Positions 11,278 to 20,930 are shown, numbered from the stretch's first letter. The stretch is 64,000 bases of DNA from Marinomonas algarum (GCF_020532605.1 NZ_JAJATW010000012.1:1-64000), one strand, 5' to 3'. The notes: generated from the letters alone by a model not told the origin. Translations and numbers: made by a program.

Positions 11278-11586
11278 TTAGCTAATGCCAGTAATTTTCA
11301 CTTCTGTGAACCACTGACGATGACCCATACGCTTCATAGAGTGCTTACGACGACGGAATTTCAAGATTTTCACCTTGTCTCCACGGCCATGAGCAACAAC
11401 TTCTGCTGTTACTTTCGCGCCTTCTACGATAGGTGCGCCAACTTTAACGTCGTCGCCATTGCTAACAAGAAGAACATCATCGAAATTAATCGCACTGCCT
11501 TCTTCAAACGCTAGTTTTTCAACTTTAAGGGTTTGGCCTTCTTCTACACGGTATTGCTTACCGCCAGTTTTGATCACTGCAAACAT
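11278..11586 (-). CDS. rplU: 50S ribosomal protein L21
   Basis: L21 is a 23S rRNA-binding protein of the large subunit. I start it at the ATG at 11586, which gives [14 protein letters not shown] and 102 residues, the standard length and N-terminus. GGAG lies six bases upstream. An in-frame TTG four codons earlier would overlap that ribosome-binding site and is rejected. The C-terminal half carries the basic [17 protein letters not shown] block typical of the family. It is the first gene of rplU-rpmA, divergent from ispB, with a good promoter about 140 nt upstream. Confidence 0.97.
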   Translation of the reverse strand: MFAVIKTGGKQYRVEEGQTLKVEKLAFEEGSAINFDDVLLVSNGDDVKVGAPIVEGAKVTAEVVAHGRGDKVKILKFRRRKHSMKRMGHRQWFTEVKITGIS

Positions 11587-11723
11587 GTTCTTCTCCAATT
11601 AGATTTGCCCGGCTACTGAAATTGAATTTGACCTACTTCTAGTGGCAATAAGTCTTCGACCGAATCGGACTAAAATCACTAACCATATGATAGGGAGCAA
11701 AATGTGGGCAAATCGGACGCGAG

Positions 11724-11752
11724 ATTGTACAAAATCGCACCATTTAATACAA
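11724..11752 (-). promoter_or_regulatory. rplU-rpmA promoter
   Basis: TTGTAT (11747-11752) and TACAAT (11724-11729) are spaced by 17 nt on the minus strand, followed by the G/C-rich CTCGCGTCC. The leader to rplU would be about 130 nt. The discriminator suits growth-rate control. Confidence 0.6.
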
Positions 11753-11791
11753 GTGAATTGCAAATGCTTAGTACATTTTTTGCATTTTGGG

Positions 11792-11820
11792 TTGACCCTG
11801 ACACAAGCCTTACCTAGCAT
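11792..11820 (+). promoter_or_regulatory. ispB promoter
   Basis: TTGACC (11792-11797) and TAGCAT (11815-11820) are spaced by 17 nt, placing the transcript start about 40 nt before the ispB ATG. It faces away from the rplU promoter, with about 40 bp between their -35 boxes. Confidence 0.5.
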
Positions 11821-11868
11821 GGAGCTAACTTGCTCATTAGCTTGAGAATCTTTAGCCGCGGAACCCCC

Positions 11869-12849
11869 ATGCAACCGACACAAATACACGATGTTGTGGC
11901 CAATGAATTTGGTCAAGTGAACGATTACATAATGTCACAACTTAGCAGTGACATTCCCCTTATTGAACAGATTGGTTACTACATTATCAGTAATGGCGGC
12001 AAACGGCTTAGACCCTTGCTTGTTTTACTGGCAGCCAAAGCAAGCACACCCTTAGACGACACCCAACAACATCAAGCCATTCAGATGGCAACGATTATCG
12101 AATTTATCCATACCTCTACCCTGCTTCATGACGACGTTGTTGATGAGTCTGATATGCGCCGCGGCAAAAAAACCGCGAACGAAGAATGGGGCAATGCACC
12201 CAGCGTTCTTGTTGGTGATTTTTTATACTCACGTGCCTTTCAAATCATGGTCGATGTTGGCAGCATGCAATGCATGAGCATTCTTGCAAAAACAACCAAT
12301 GTCATCGCAGAAGGTGAAGTTCAGCAGCTAATCAATTGTGGCGACCCTGACACCTCAGAAGACAGTTATTTAAAAGTCATCCAGTATAAAACAGCGAAGC
12401 TCTTTGAAGGTGCAGCCTTATGTGGTGCGGTCATTGCCAGCGCACCGCCTGAGCATCAAAAAGCCTTACAAGACTTTGGTATGTATGTTGGAACCGCGTT
12501 TCAACTTATCGATGATGTGATGGATTACACCAGTACCGCTGAAGAAATGGGGAAAAGTGTCGGTGACGATCTAGCGGAAGGCAAGCCTACTCTGCCTCTC
12601 ATCTACACAATGCAACATGGCGATGACGAAGCGGTTGAACGTGTCAAACAAGCTATTCTGACTGGAGGCTTGGAACAGCTAGACACCATTATTAAAGATG
12701 TACAAGGTTGTGGTGCCATTGAGTACACTCAACAAAGAGCCCAAGAACAAGCAGATCTAGCCATCACGGCTATTGCATGCTTGCCTGACTCTACCTACAA
12801 AACAGCGCTTATTGCTTTAGCTAACGCATCCGTCAAACGCCGCAACTAG
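11869..12849 (+). CDS. ispB: octaprenyl diphosphate synthase (all-trans polyprenyl synthase)
   Basis: IspB extends farnesyl diphosphate with IPP to make the ubiquinone side chain. The first aspartate-rich motif is in LLHDDVVDESDMRRG near residue 85 and the second is FQLIDDVMDYTSTAEE near residue 215. The GGKRLRP motif is near residue 45. I start at 11869 (MQPTQIHDVV), which aligns with the known N-terminus and gives 326 residues; an upstream in-frame start at 11830 would lie next to the promoter. Chain length cannot be read with certainty, and octaprenyl is the usual product in relatives. It makes use of the IPP that ispH, elsewhere in the window, produces. Confidence 0.93.
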   Translation: MQPTQIHDVVANEFGQVNDYIMSQLSSDIPLIEQIGYYIISNGGKRLRPLLVLLAAKASTPLDDTQQHQAIQMATIIEFIHTSTLLHDDVVDESDMRRGKKTANEEWGNAPSVLVGDFLYSRAFQIMVDVGSMQCMSILAKTTNVIAEGEVQQLINCGDPDTSEDSYLKVIQYKTAKLFEGAALCGAVIASAPPEHQKALQDFGMYVGTAFQLIDDVMDYTSTAEEMGKSVGDDLAEGKPTLPLIYTMQHGDDEAVERVKQAILTGGLEQLDTIIKDVQGCGAIEYTQQRAQEQADLAITAIACLPDSTYKTALIALANASVKRRN

Positions 12850-12863
12850 TTTTGTGCGGCGTT
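12836..12863 (+). terminator. stem-loop at the ispB 3' end
   Basis: AACGCCGCA (12836-12844) and TGCGGCGTT (12855-12863) are perfect inverted arms of 9 bp around a 10-nt loop that contains the stop codon. No T tract follows, so termination may be weak or rho-assisted. The hairpin lies between convergent genes. Confidence 0.5.
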
Positions 12864-12892
12864 ACGGGTCTATGCGATCTATAAAAATCAGC

Positions 12893-13795
12893 CTACAAAA
12901 GGCTCAAGACTTTTTGCGCGGTTGCTTCACTGTACTGTTGCATAAAGCAATGCCCACCTTCCACTTCTATCACACGAATATTGGGGTTTAAGCTCACCGC
13001 CAGTTGGTACGCTTCTTTTAAGTAATCAAAGGTTTCCTTGCCCTGCAGAATAACGGTAGGGACTTTCAAGTTCGCAACGGCATGCCACAGCCCCTTGGGG
13101 TAACTGGAGAAAATCGCTTCTTCCATCCAAGTAGGGCATGTTAATTGACACTGACCTTGCTCCTCTTGCTTAATCGACGCTTTAATATAATCCTCTAGAC
13201 ATTCTGGCTCCCAGCCTTTAAACGTACCCCGCTCAAAAAAGCTCTTTCGCACGTCATCAATATGATTCCATTGCGTCCGTCGCCGTCTTGCTTGTCTTGC
13301 TAAAGGAAAGCGACTTTTTAAACCCGCCATGGTTGCGCCTCGCATCATCCAAATAAGTCGAGGTGGGAACAAAGCAGGGTCTAGCAACACCAACTGGTCA
13401 AATAGCTCGGGTTGTTGTTCACTCATCAACAGTGTCATACAACCACCAAAACTGTGCCCCATACCAATGAGTTTTGCTTGAGACAGTTGTGCTCTCTGCG
13501 CCTGTAATGCAAGAGAAAAGCGTAAAGCCGTTTTATTCCAACCGACAAACTTCTCACCTGCTGAAGAGCCACCGTGCCCTGCCGCGTCTTGCATGATCAA
13601 ATTATAGCCTTTTAATTGAGACAAAAAGCGACAGTATGTTTTGACGGCAAAACCGTTTCCATGCAAAAAGTGTACGGTAGGAGAGCCCGCCTCTACAGGT
13701 GTCATATACCCTTGAATATGCCTATCTTCAAAAGCATGGCGCCACGTAATGAGATTGTCTTTATTGTTATTTTGATCGCGAATAGAACTCATCAT
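12893..13795 (-). CDS. alpha/beta hydrolase fold protein
   Basis: This 300-residue protein is a cytoplasmic alpha/beta hydrolase of unknown substrate. The oxyanion region FLHGNGF lies near residue 45, the nucleophile elbow GHSFGG near residue 120, an acid-bearing LLDPALF stretch follows, and the late histidine GGHCFMQQ lies near residue 285. There is no signal peptide. It converges on ispB and is divergent from fabA across about 300 nt, so it appears to be a single-gene unit. Similar proteins near fatty-acid genes are often annotated as esterases; I cannot decide on the reaction. Confidence 0.8.
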   Translation of the reverse strand: MMSSIRDQNNNKDNLITWRHAFEDRHIQGYMTPVEAGSPTVHFLHGNGFAVKTYCRFLSQLKGYNLIMQDAAGHGGSSAGEKFVGWNKTALRFSLALQAQRAQLSQAKLIGMGHSFGGCMTLLMSEQQPELFDQLVLLDPALFPPRLIWMMRGATMAGLKSRFPLARQARRRRTQWNHIDDVRKSFFERGTFKGWEPECLEDYIKASIKQEEQGQCQLTCPTWMEEAIFSSYPKGLWHAVANLKVPTVILQGKETFDYLKEAYQLAVSLNPNIRVIEVEGGHCFMQQYSEATAQKVLSLL

Positions 13796-13977
13796 TCTGC
13801 CTAAAAACGGATTAGATATAATCTACAACAATACCTGACTATGAAATAAAATCAAAAATGTCATAACAAACGCTTTCCAAAGCCTCTATAAAACCGCTAA
13901 ATTCGATTGTTGTGTTAGGAAACACAAAGAAATGATTGTTTTTCGTGCAGCAAGATTGGTTTTTTTAGGCTCAAACA

Positions 13978-14006
13978 TTCATATTGGAGTTCCAAACCGC
14001 TATAAT
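13978..14006 (+). promoter_or_regulatory. fabA-fabB promoter with a palindrome in the spacer
   Basis: TTCATA (13978-13983) and TATAAT (14001-14006) are spaced by 17 nt. The spacer contains the inverted repeat TTGGAGTTCCAA (13984-13995), exactly between the two boxes. A bound protein there would block polymerase, so it is a candidate operator for a fatty-acid regulator; the regulator is not identified. The leader to fabA would be about 80 nt. I see no other gene in 13796-14093. Confidence 0.5.
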
Positions 14007-14093
14007 CAGCTGGATTTTTTTACTGAAAACTGGACCACACCAATCCGCCTGACTACTTTTAGGTCAATGGCTGGACGTGGATATAGGACTATA

Positions 14094-14609
14094 ATGACTA
14101 CAGCTTCCTCTTTTGAAAAAGACGAACTATTAAAATGCGGCCACGGTGAAATGTTTGGTGCAGGTAACGCCCAACTTCCTGTCGGCAATATGCTAATGAT
14201 GGATCGCATTACACACATCTCAGCTGAAGGCGGGGAATTTGGTAAAGGCGAAATTTTCGCTGAACTGGATATTAATCCAGACCTGTGGTTCTTTGCATGC
14301 CATTTCCCTGGCGATCCGGTTATGCCAGGCTGCTTAGGCCTAGACGCGATGTGGCAACTCGTCGGCTTTTTCCTAGGCTGGAAAGGCAACAAAGGTCGAG
14401 GTCGCGCACTGGGTTCTGGCGAAGTCAAATTCACGGGACAAATTCTTCCAACTGCAAAAAAAGTCACCTTTCATATCACATTAAAGCGTGTTATCGAACG
14501 CAAATTAGTGATGGGTATTGCAGATGGTAGTGTTAAAGTTGATGGTCGTGAAATCTACACAGCAAAAGATTTGCGTGTTGGTTTGTTTACCTCAACAGAT
14601 AACTTCTAA
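14094..14609 (+). CDS. fabA: 3-hydroxydecanoyl-ACP dehydratase/isomerase
   Basis: FabA dehydrates 3-hydroxydecanoyl-ACP and isomerises the trans-2 to the cis-3 product, the branch point to unsaturated fatty acids. The catalytic histidine is residue 70 ([14 protein letters not shown]) and the aspartate residue 84 (LGLDAMWQ). The ATG at 14094 gives 171 residues, one fewer than E. coli FabA, and has AGGA five bases upstream. The frame stays open for 54 codons further up, but the promoter's TATAAT lies inside that stretch, so it is not coding. fabB follows 26 nt later, the classic fabAB operon. Confidence 0.97.
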   Translation: MTTASSFEKDELLKCGHGEMFGAGNAQLPVGNMLMMDRITHISAEGGEFGKGEIFAELDINPDLWFFACHFPGDPVMPGCLGLDAMWQLVGFFLGWKGNKGRGRALGSGEVKFTGQILPTAKKVTFHITLKRVIERKLVMGIADGSVKVDGREIYTAKDLRVGLFTSTDNF

Positions 14610-14635
14610 AGATTAAGAATGAAAGAGGCACATTT

Positions 14636-15850
14636 ATGCGTCGTGTAGTAGTAACAGGTCTTGGTATTGTTAGCTGCCTAGGCAATGACAAAGAAAGCGT
14701 TCTAAACTCCTTGCGCGAAGGCCAATCTGGTATTCGTTTTGCTGAAGATTACAAAGAACATGGCTTTCGCAGCCAAGTATGTGGTCGTATTGACCTTGAT
14801 GCAGAAGGCATCGACCGTAAGGTTCGCCGTTTCATGGGTGACGCTGCAACGTATGCTTATGTTTCTATGCAACAGGCTATTACCGATGCTGGCTTAACCG
14901 AAGAGCAAGTATCAAATGTCCGTACCGGCTTAGTAGCAGGTTCTGGCGGCGCATCTGCGAAGAACTTAGTCGATTCTGCAGACACACTTCGTGCCAAAGG
15001 CGTGAAGCGTGTTGGGCCATACCGTGTCACTCAAACAATGGGAAGCACGGTATCTGCGTGTTTGGCGACACCGTTCAAAATTAAGGGTGTTAACTACTCT
15101 ATTACCTCGGCTTGTTCTACCAGTGCTCACTGTATTGGTAACGCAATGGAGCTGATCCAGCTTGGCAAACAAGATATTGTCTTTGCCGGCGGCGGTGAGG
15201 AAGAAAGCTGGACGCAAACCTGCATGTTTGACGCAATGGGCGCGCTGTCTTCTAAATACAACGAGACACCAGAGAAAGCGTCTCGTGCTTACGATGCTAA
15301 CCGTGACGGTTTTGTTATTGCTGGCGGTGGCGGTATGCTGGTTATTGAAGAGCTTGAACACGCTAAAGCACGTGGTGCAAAAATCTACGCTGAATTAGTA
15401 GGTTACGGCGCAACATCTGACGGCTATGACATGGTTGCTCCTTCCGGTGAAGGCGCAGTACGTTGTATGCAAATGGCTATGAGCACCATTGATGGCGACA
15501 TCGATTATATCAACACCCATGGCACAAGTACGCCTGCTGGTGATATGAAAGAGCTTGAGGCGGTTAACACAACCTTCGGTAAAAATATTCCATTGATCAG
15601 CTCTACCAAATCTTTATCCGGTCACTCTTTGGGCGCAGCAGGCGTTCATGAAGCGGTCTACTGTTTGCTAATGATGGAAAATAAATTCATCGCAGCATCA
15701 GCGAATATTGATGAGCTTGATCCTGCAGCGGGTGATATTCCTGTTGTTACAACACGTAAAGACGATGCTGATCTTAACCTGATCATGTCGAACAGCTTTG
15801 GCTTTGGCGGTACAAACGCTAGCTTGGTATTCAAAAAATACTCAGCATAA
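14636..15850 (+). CDS. fabB: beta-ketoacyl-ACP synthase I
   Basis: FabB elongates the cis-3-decenoyl-ACP made by FabA and so commits the chain to unsaturated fatty acids. The active-site cysteine is residue 160 ([12 protein letters not shown]). The catalytic histidines are 295 (NTHGTSTP) and 330 (SGHSLGAAG), with lysine 325 in SSTKSL. The C-terminal [11 protein letters not shown] loop is intact. The 404-residue length is normal for FabB rather than FabF. It is the second gene of fabAB and is followed by a strong terminator. Confidence 0.97.
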   Translation: MRRVVVTGLGIVSCLGNDKESVLNSLREGQSGIRFAEDYKEHGFRSQVCGRIDLDAEGIDRKVRRFMGDAATYAYVSMQQAITDAGLTEEQVSNVRTGLVAGSGGASAKNLVDSADTLRAKGVKRVGPYRVTQTMGSTVSACLATPFKIKGVNYSITSACSTSAHCIGNAMELIQLGKQDIVFAGGGEEESWTQTCMFDAMGALSSKYNETPEKASRAYDANRDGFVIAGGGGMLVIEELEHAKARGAKIYAELVGYGATSDGYDMVAPSGEGAVRCMQMAMSTIDGDIDYINTHGTSTPAGDMKELEAVNTTFGKNIPLISSTKSLSGHSLGAAGVHEAVYCLLMMENKFIAASANIDELDPAAGDIPVVTTRKDDADLNLIMSNSFGFGGTNASLVFKKYSA

Positions 15851-15875
15851 GCTAAGCCGTAACGGATCCAAAAAA

Positions 15876-15898
15876 AACACCAGCCTTAAGCTGGTGTT
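15876..15898 (+). terminator. rho-independent terminator of fabAB
   Basis: AACACCAGC (15876-15884), a CTTAA loop and GCTGGTGTT (15890-15898) form a perfect 9-bp stem, flanked by an A run before and a T run after. It lies 25 nt after the fabB stop and could also stop the convergent acyltransferase transcript. Confidence 0.9.
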
Positions 15899-15963
15899 TT
15901 TTTATGTCTCTTTTTCGTGTCGTTTACTTTTAGAGCGCATAGAAAAATCGCTGCATCGATTTT

Positions 15964-16707
15964 TTACTCTAACGTGTCATTGCCCTTTGGCAATTTTGCC
16001 ATTTCTGCTCGCATCCAGGTGTCCATTTCATCATGCAAGGCAGAGGTCTTCTTACCTTCTGACTCAATAATAGGCCCAATAACCACACGAATGGACCCTG
16101 GAAACTTACGCCAGCGTTTACCAGGCCAGGTATAACCCGCGTTATGAACCACCGGTAAGATAGGTACGCCTGCTGACGTCGCTAACATCGCTGCACCTTT
16201 GTTAAACGGTTGCTCTTCATTAGGCGCAATACGTGTCCCTTCGGGAAAGATCAGTACAGAACGACCATCCTCTAAACGCTCTTTACCTTGACTCATGATC
16301 TGCTTCAACGCATTAGTACGCTGTGATCGGTCAATGGCAATAGGCTGAACCATACGCAACCCCCAACCAAAAAAAGGCACAGATAAAAGCTCTTTTTTTA
16401 GTACTGTCGAGACAGGCGCCATAAGTACCTGCAACACATAAGTCTCCCATTCACTTTGATGATTCGCTACCAATACAACAGGACGATTCTTGTTGATGTG
16501 CTCTTGCCCAATGATCTCAACCTTTACGCCACACACCACACGAAAAACGAACAACAACCCTTTATTGTGCAGATTGAGCACAGGTTGCCGAGCATTTTTT
16601 GGTAGCAACAACGTAGCGAAAGGAGCGAGTACGCCAAAAAGAATGGTGGACATCATATAGTAAATGGCAAATATGGTTGAGCCAAGCCACGACCTTAATA
16701 CGCTCAT
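15964..16707 (-). CDS. plsC: 1-acyl-sn-glycerol-3-phosphate acyltransferase
   Basis: PlsC-type enzymes acylate lysophosphatidic acid to phosphatidic acid at the inner membrane. The 247-residue protein has an N-terminal membrane region (about 1-35). The acyltransferase block is NHQSEWET at 82-89, where the usual HX4D aspartate is glutamate (His83 to Glu88), a variant I recall from one PlsC subgroup. The FPEGTR motif is at 154-159 and VPILPVVHNAG follows near 178. It is convergent with fabAB and 53 nt after a second acyltransferase gene. Confidence 0.87.
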   Translation of the reverse strand: MSVLRSWLGSTIFAIYYMMSTILFGVLAPFATLLLPKNARQPVLNLHNKGLLFVFRVVCGVKVEIIGQEHINKNRPVVLVANHQSEWETYVLQVLMAPVSTVLKKELLSVPFFGWGLRMVQPIAIDRSQRTNALKQIMSQGKERLEDGRSVLIFPEGTRIAPNEEQPFNKGAAMLATSAGVPILPVVHNAGYTWPGKRWRKFPGSIRVVIGPIIESEGKKTSALHDEMDTWMRAEMAKLPKGNDTLE

Positions 16708-16760
16708 TATTCCCTTACTCCCATTTTATTATCGAATGATTCTTGAGCTTATTCGCCCTA

Positions 16761-17867
16761 TTATTTTGCCAAGTAAGCTTGCTGTTGCTTAAGTGGATTC
16801 GCGTACATAGACAAGACGGTTTCTCGTATATCTTGGGGACAACGGTCAAGATAGCTCGAAAAAACACGATCGGGCGACGGCAGTCCTTGCTGAATAGCCA
16901 AGGCCGCTTTATTACTCGAATGAATGGCATAATGTGAAATAATTTGACGATCAACCTCAGCCACAAACGCTTCTGGCGTCTCAAAGTCCTCTTTCATCAC
17001 GTCTCCAAACGTGACAACGACCTTACCTTTCTGACCAACAATGCCGTTTTTGATGCTATCAATGTCTTCGAATTCGGCTTTCTCATAATTACCTGTCGTT
17101 GACTTTTGATGCAGCTCACGTGCTTTGTCAAAGGCACAAGGATCGTATTCATAGGAAATGGAAACAGGAACGATTTTTAGATTTGCCATGGCTTGAGAAA
17201 AAGGGATTTTCTCTTTCTTTTGGCTAATATAGAACATTTTGATAATCGCAGGATCTGTCTGGTCCAAACCGTCTTTTGCACGCCCTTCTTTTTGAGCAAT
17301 CCAAATATTGGCTTGATCCTTAATTAGCGAATGCGAAATATACGCTGACAATTGACCAAACGCGGCCATCATCTCACGAATACCATTAGCTGAGCGCTTT
17401 ACAATAAAGCTCTTATTCAAACGCATCAAATCAGATACAAACGGTCGGCGTAACAAATTATCACCAATCGCAATGCGTACTGTATTTAACCCTGAAAGAT
17501 AAAGACCGTAGTTCACAAACGCAGGGTCCATGGCAATGTCTCTGTGGTTAGACAGAAACAAATAACCTGTATTTTTATCGAGTTTTTCAATGCCTCGATA
17601 TTCCACGTTTGTCGTCGTGGTTTTGATCATACGTTCCATGTAGTTGGCAACGATCATTTGAAAGTCGTGTACATTTTTAATCTTGGCAATCTGTCGCTTT
17701 AACGCCAATTTCACTCCAAACGCCAAAGGCGCTTGGAGGAATTTAGGCCATTTTGCAAAACGAAAACCAATAATCGTATTAATGAAATCTGGCATTTCTA
17801 CCAAATTATAAAGCACCTCGGCGACCTCATCGTCGTTGTAGGGGCGTATATCATGAAACTGATCCAT
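16761..17867 (-). CDS. PlsC-like acyltransferase of unknown acceptor
   Basis: This 368-residue protein belongs to the glycerolphosphate acyltransferase superfamily but not to the standard PlsC group. The first block reads SNHRDIAMD at 106-114, so the aspartate expected five residues after the histidine is displaced: the acidic residues stand two and six residues after His108. The second and third blocks are visible as a conserved VKRSANG region near 155 and WIAQKEGRAKDG near 190, the latter replacing FPEGTR. No strong membrane segment is present. It lies between an M16 peptidase gene (upstream) and plsC, all minus strand. The acceptor, phospholipid or other, is not readable. Confidence 0.7.
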   Translation of the reverse strand: MDQFHDIRPYNDDEVAEVLYNLVEMPDFINTIIGFRFAKWPKFLQAPLAFGVKLALKRQIAKIKNVHDFQMIVANYMERMIKTTTTNVEYRGIEKLDKNTGYLFLSNHRDIAMDPAFVNYGLYLSGLNTVRIAIGDNLLRRPFVSDLMRLNKSFIVKRSANGIREMMAAFGQLSAYISHSLIKDQANIWIAQKEGRAKDGLDQTDPAIIKMFYISQKKEKIPFSQAMANLKIVPVSISYEYDPCAFDKARELHQKSTTGNYEKAEFEDIDSIKNGIVGQKGKVVVTFGDVMKEDFETPEAFVAEVDRQIISHYAIHSSNKAALAIQQGLPSPDRVFSSYLDRCPQDIRETVLSMYANPLKQQQAYLAK

Positions 17868-17918
17868 TTAATTTTCCGTCAGTAAAAACTGTTGCGTTTT
17901 CTTTATTGTAAAAAGGTC

Positions 17919-20840
17919 TTACAAGGTCTGAATATCAAACCCTATGCTTTCTAGTTCAGCGCGTTTAGACGTTGACGTCACCACCGCTGTGTTTTCATTT
18001 TCCTTGGTTAAATACGTCTTAGCGACCTGCTTAAGCTGCTCAAGTGTGACAGCCAAAATTTTGGCACGAAACGCCTCACGATAAGCCAAACTACGACCAT
18101 GCAGTTGCACATAGAAGTCGCTCTGCGCCTCTCCTGCCGGTGAGCTTGGTTTGTCCATTGAACCAATCACACCCAGAATCGCTTCTTCTAATGCATCTTC
18201 ACTGTGTGACTCTGTTAATAGCCACTCGATCGATGCGTCAAAATCTGACAAGGTCTCTGTTAAACGAGGGTCGCGGTAAGAATAAAAACGGAACGATCCT
18301 GAGCTACCGTCAAAGGTAGCACCGCCACCATACGCACCACCTTGCTCACGAATGGCTCGGTGCAAGAAGCCGTTGCGTAAAAAGCCACCCAATACCGTCA
18401 ATGCGGCCACATCAGGGTGCTCACCAAAGGCTGTACGATAAGCTTTACTGCAGAAATTAACTTGTGTCGATGTCAACCAAGCTACGTTAATTCGCTCGTC
18501 AACAGAGGGAATCGCAAAATCGGACTGAGCCGTTCCAGCAGGGATGTCCGCAAAAGCACTTTGTGTCTCTTCGATAATACTGGATTCATGTTGTGGCTCT
18601 GCCACTAATAACACCTGCTTAGAAGCGTGCAATAATTTGCCATGCAAGCGCTTAAATATTGCAAGTACGCGATCAACGGCTTGATCATCGGCTTTCATCG
18701 CATCATCCAATGCAATCGCTGAACGAATGCCGGACATACCACCCCATTTCTCTTGCTGTGCCGCCAGACCAGATAACCTGCTGGATGCTGCTGTCATCGC
18801 TAAAACATGACCTTGGCCTGTGATGGACTGCTCACGACGCGCGCGTCGCTGAGCAACCAGTTCTTTCACTCGGCTTACTTCATCAAAACGTACATTTAAC
18901 ATGGTGTCTTTGAGCAGTTCGCTCATCGCTTTTACGTTTGACACTAACGCTTTTGAGGACAGAATAAAGTAACCGTTTAACGCTTGTCGGTTCTCAATCG
19001 TCGCACGAATGGAATTAGAAGCACCTAATCCACCACACACCTGAGCCTGTCTTTCTTGCACGGCTAAGTAATCGTCTTCACCAATGCCCAACTCGGTCAT
19101 CATAGAGGAAAACAATGGCAAGTATTCCAACTCTTCTTCGTCTAACGCTGGCAAATCCACCACTAATTGTTGATACACCAAACCATTGGTACCCTGTGGA
19201 TAAAAGGTAACAGGTAAATCACCTGCCACTTTCTCACAGTCGTATTCAGGCAGACGTGCCGGCACATCCTCTAAGCCAACTTTTGGTAAGATACTCATAT
19301 CATCAACCTGTGATTGACGCACTTTTAGCGCCGCACTGCGATCGATGATTTGCTGCTTTTCTTCAGCAGATAAAGCGGCTTTTATCTGGCTTAATCGATC
19401 TTTTTCTGCTTGGTTACGTCGTGTTTCGAGTGCGTCATCAGGGCTCAGCGTAATGGTTACACGGTGCGCATTAGACAATAACAAGTGCTGAATCAGGTTT
19501 GGAATATAGTCCTTGTCTTGTACTTTTTCGCGCATCGCATCAATAACAGGATCAAGATCAAGCTGTGCAATCACGTCACCAGAATGTACCGCTGTGGACA
19601 ACCCTGCCAAAATAAGCTGCAAACCGTACGGATAACTGCCGCCGCCTATTTCGCGTTGGCTTAACTCCAACTGATGCAACATGGCGTCTACCATATCTTG
19701 AGGCACGCCTTTCGATGCAATGTCTTCAAGAGTGGATAAAACTAAGGCTTCAACGTTTGCCGTGTTTTCACGTTTCACGCCTTCTAGACCACACATGAAA
19801 CTCATTTCTTTATTACTGTCTTCAAGGCCACATAATGGTGAAGGTGCACGTCCCAAATCACTGTTTTCAAGTACGCGCAATAAAGGCGATGCACTGTTGT
19901 CCAGTAATACACTCGACAACAGCTGTGCTTCAAATTGTTCGGTCAAATCGGTGCTTTCGCCTAACAACCAACCAACCACAACGTGACTACCGTCTTCTTT
20001 TACTTCTTCCGCTGCATACCCTTCTTCAACACGAACAGGCGAAAAATAACGCTTCGCTTTAGGAACGCTGACTTGTTCTTCTAATCGCTCAAAACGACTC
20101 AAGACTTTTGTTTCAAATTCTGCCTGTAAGCTTTCAGCAGGAATGTCGCCAAACGTCATAAATACCGCGTTGGAAGGGTGATAATGCGTACGATAAAACG
20201 CCAATAAATCCTGGTAAGACAAGTCAGGAATATCACTTGGCTCGCCACCAGAGTTAAAATGATAAGTGTTATTTGGGAATAAATACTTGGTCAGGGTTTG
20301 CCACAAGACAGACGTTGTCGAGCTCATTGCGCCCTTCATTTCGTTGAATACAACGCCTTTGAAAGTGAGGTCTGATTCCGCATTGTCTGGCTCAGCAAAT
20401 TCCAATCGATGGCCTTCCTGAGAAAAATCTAATTCGTCTAGGCGCGAGAAAAACACCGCATCAAGATACACACCTAGAAGATTGTTGAAATCTTTTTTGT
20501 TTTTGCTGGCAAATGGGTAAGCCGTCCAATCAGACGATGTAAACGCATTCATAAAGGTATTCAATGAACGCCGAATCATCATAAAGAAGGGATCACGCAC
20601 AGGAAAGCGCTCAGACCCACACAATACGGTGTGCTCTAGAATGTGTGCAACACCGCAAGAGTCAGTGGGAACGGTTTTCAAACCAACAAGAAACACGTTT
20701 TCATCATTGTCGGATGCAATATGGAAATGCTTGGCACCCGTTACCTTGTGTTCAAACTCTTGAACGGTGACATTTAAAGCGTCGATAAATTCACTGCGAA
20801 GAAACGTAAACGCAGGATGGTGCGCAGGGCTATTTGCCAT
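17919..20840 (-). CDS. M16C-family zinc metallopeptidase (PreP/insulinase-like)
   Basis: This 973-residue protein has two pitrilysin-type halves. The inverted zinc motif HxxEH is HILEH at residues 66-70, with the third ligand glutamate expected in VVFNEMKGAM near 150. The C-terminal half carries the substrate-contact REQGGAYGGGATF segment near 850. This architecture matches M16C enzymes such as PreP, which degrade short peptides; a bacterial cytoplasmic peptide-clearing role is inferred. There is no signal peptide. I start at the ATG at 20840, with GAGG six bases upstream; a TTG two codons earlier is rejected. It is preceded by an extended -10 promoter. Confidence 0.88.
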   Translation of the reverse strand: MANSPAHHPAFTFLRSEFIDALNVTVQEFEHKVTGAKHFHIASDNDENVFLVGLKTVPTDSCGVAHILEHTVLCGSERFPVRDPFFMMIRRSLNTFMNAFTSSDWTAYPFASKNKKDFNNLLGVYLDAVFFSRLDELDFSQEGHRLEFAEPDNAESDLTFKGVVFNEMKGAMSSTTSVLWQTLTKYLFPNNTYHFNSGGEPSDIPDLSYQDLLAFYRTHYHPSNAVFMTFGDIPAESLQAEFETKVLSRFERLEEQVSVPKAKRYFSPVRVEEGYAAEEVKEDGSHVVVGWLLGESTDLTEQFEAQLLSSVLLDNSASPLLRVLENSDLGRAPSPLCGLEDSNKEMSFMCGLEGVKRENTANVEALVLSTLEDIASKGVPQDMVDAMLHQLELSQREIGGGSYPYGLQLILAGLSTAVHSGDVIAQLDLDPVIDAMREKVQDKDYIPNLIQHLLLSNAHRVTITLSPDDALETRRNQAEKDRLSQIKAALSAEEKQQIIDRSAALKVRQSQVDDMSILPKVGLEDVPARLPEYDCEKVAGDLPVTFYPQGTNGLVYQQLVVDLPALDEEELEYLPLFSSMMTELGIGEDDYLAVQERQAQVCGGLGASNSIRATIENRQALNGYFILSSKALVSNVKAMSELLKDTMLNVRFDEVSRVKELVAQRRARREQSITGQGHVLAMTAASSRLSGLAAQQEKWGGMSGIRSAIALDDAMKADDQAVDRVLAIFKRLHGKLLHASKQVLLVAEPQHESSIIEETQSAFADIPAGTAQSDFAIPSVDERINVAWLTSTQVNFCSKAYRTAFGEHPDVAALTVLGGFLRNGFLHRAIREQGGAYGGGATFDGSSGSFRFYSYRDPRLTETLSDFDASIEWLLTESHSEDALEEAILGVIGSMDKPSSPAGEAQSDFYVQLHGRSLAYREAFRAKILAVTLEQLKQVAKTYLTKENENTAVVTSTSKRAELESIGFDIQTL

Positions 20841-20921
20841 TCTCAACCTCGATAAATTAGAATTCGTTGATTACAATATTTTGGGGCAGCTTGAGTAATC
20901 TCAAGTCAGCAAAGTGGCGGG

Positions 20922-20930
20922 ATTATAGCA
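20922..20930 (-). promoter_or_regulatory. extended -10 promoter for the M16 peptidase gene
   Basis: On the minus strand TGCTATAAT combines a perfect -10 (20922-20927) with the TGn extension. It is followed by the G/C-rich CCCGCC and lies about 80 nt before the start codon. The leader contains a small perfect hairpin, CTTGAG-TAAT-CTCAAG (20890-20905). Confidence 0.55.

Noticed and set aside
13932..14093. 54-codon in-frame extension upstream of fabA
   Set aside because: It has no resemblance to FabA proteins and contains the -10 box of the promoter; the ATG at 14094 has a ribosome-binding site and gives the family length.
15964..16707. Glutamate in place of aspartate in the plsC HX4D motif as a sign of inactivation
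   Set aside because: As I recall, the HQSxWET form is widespread in an active PlsC subgroup, and the other motifs are intact.
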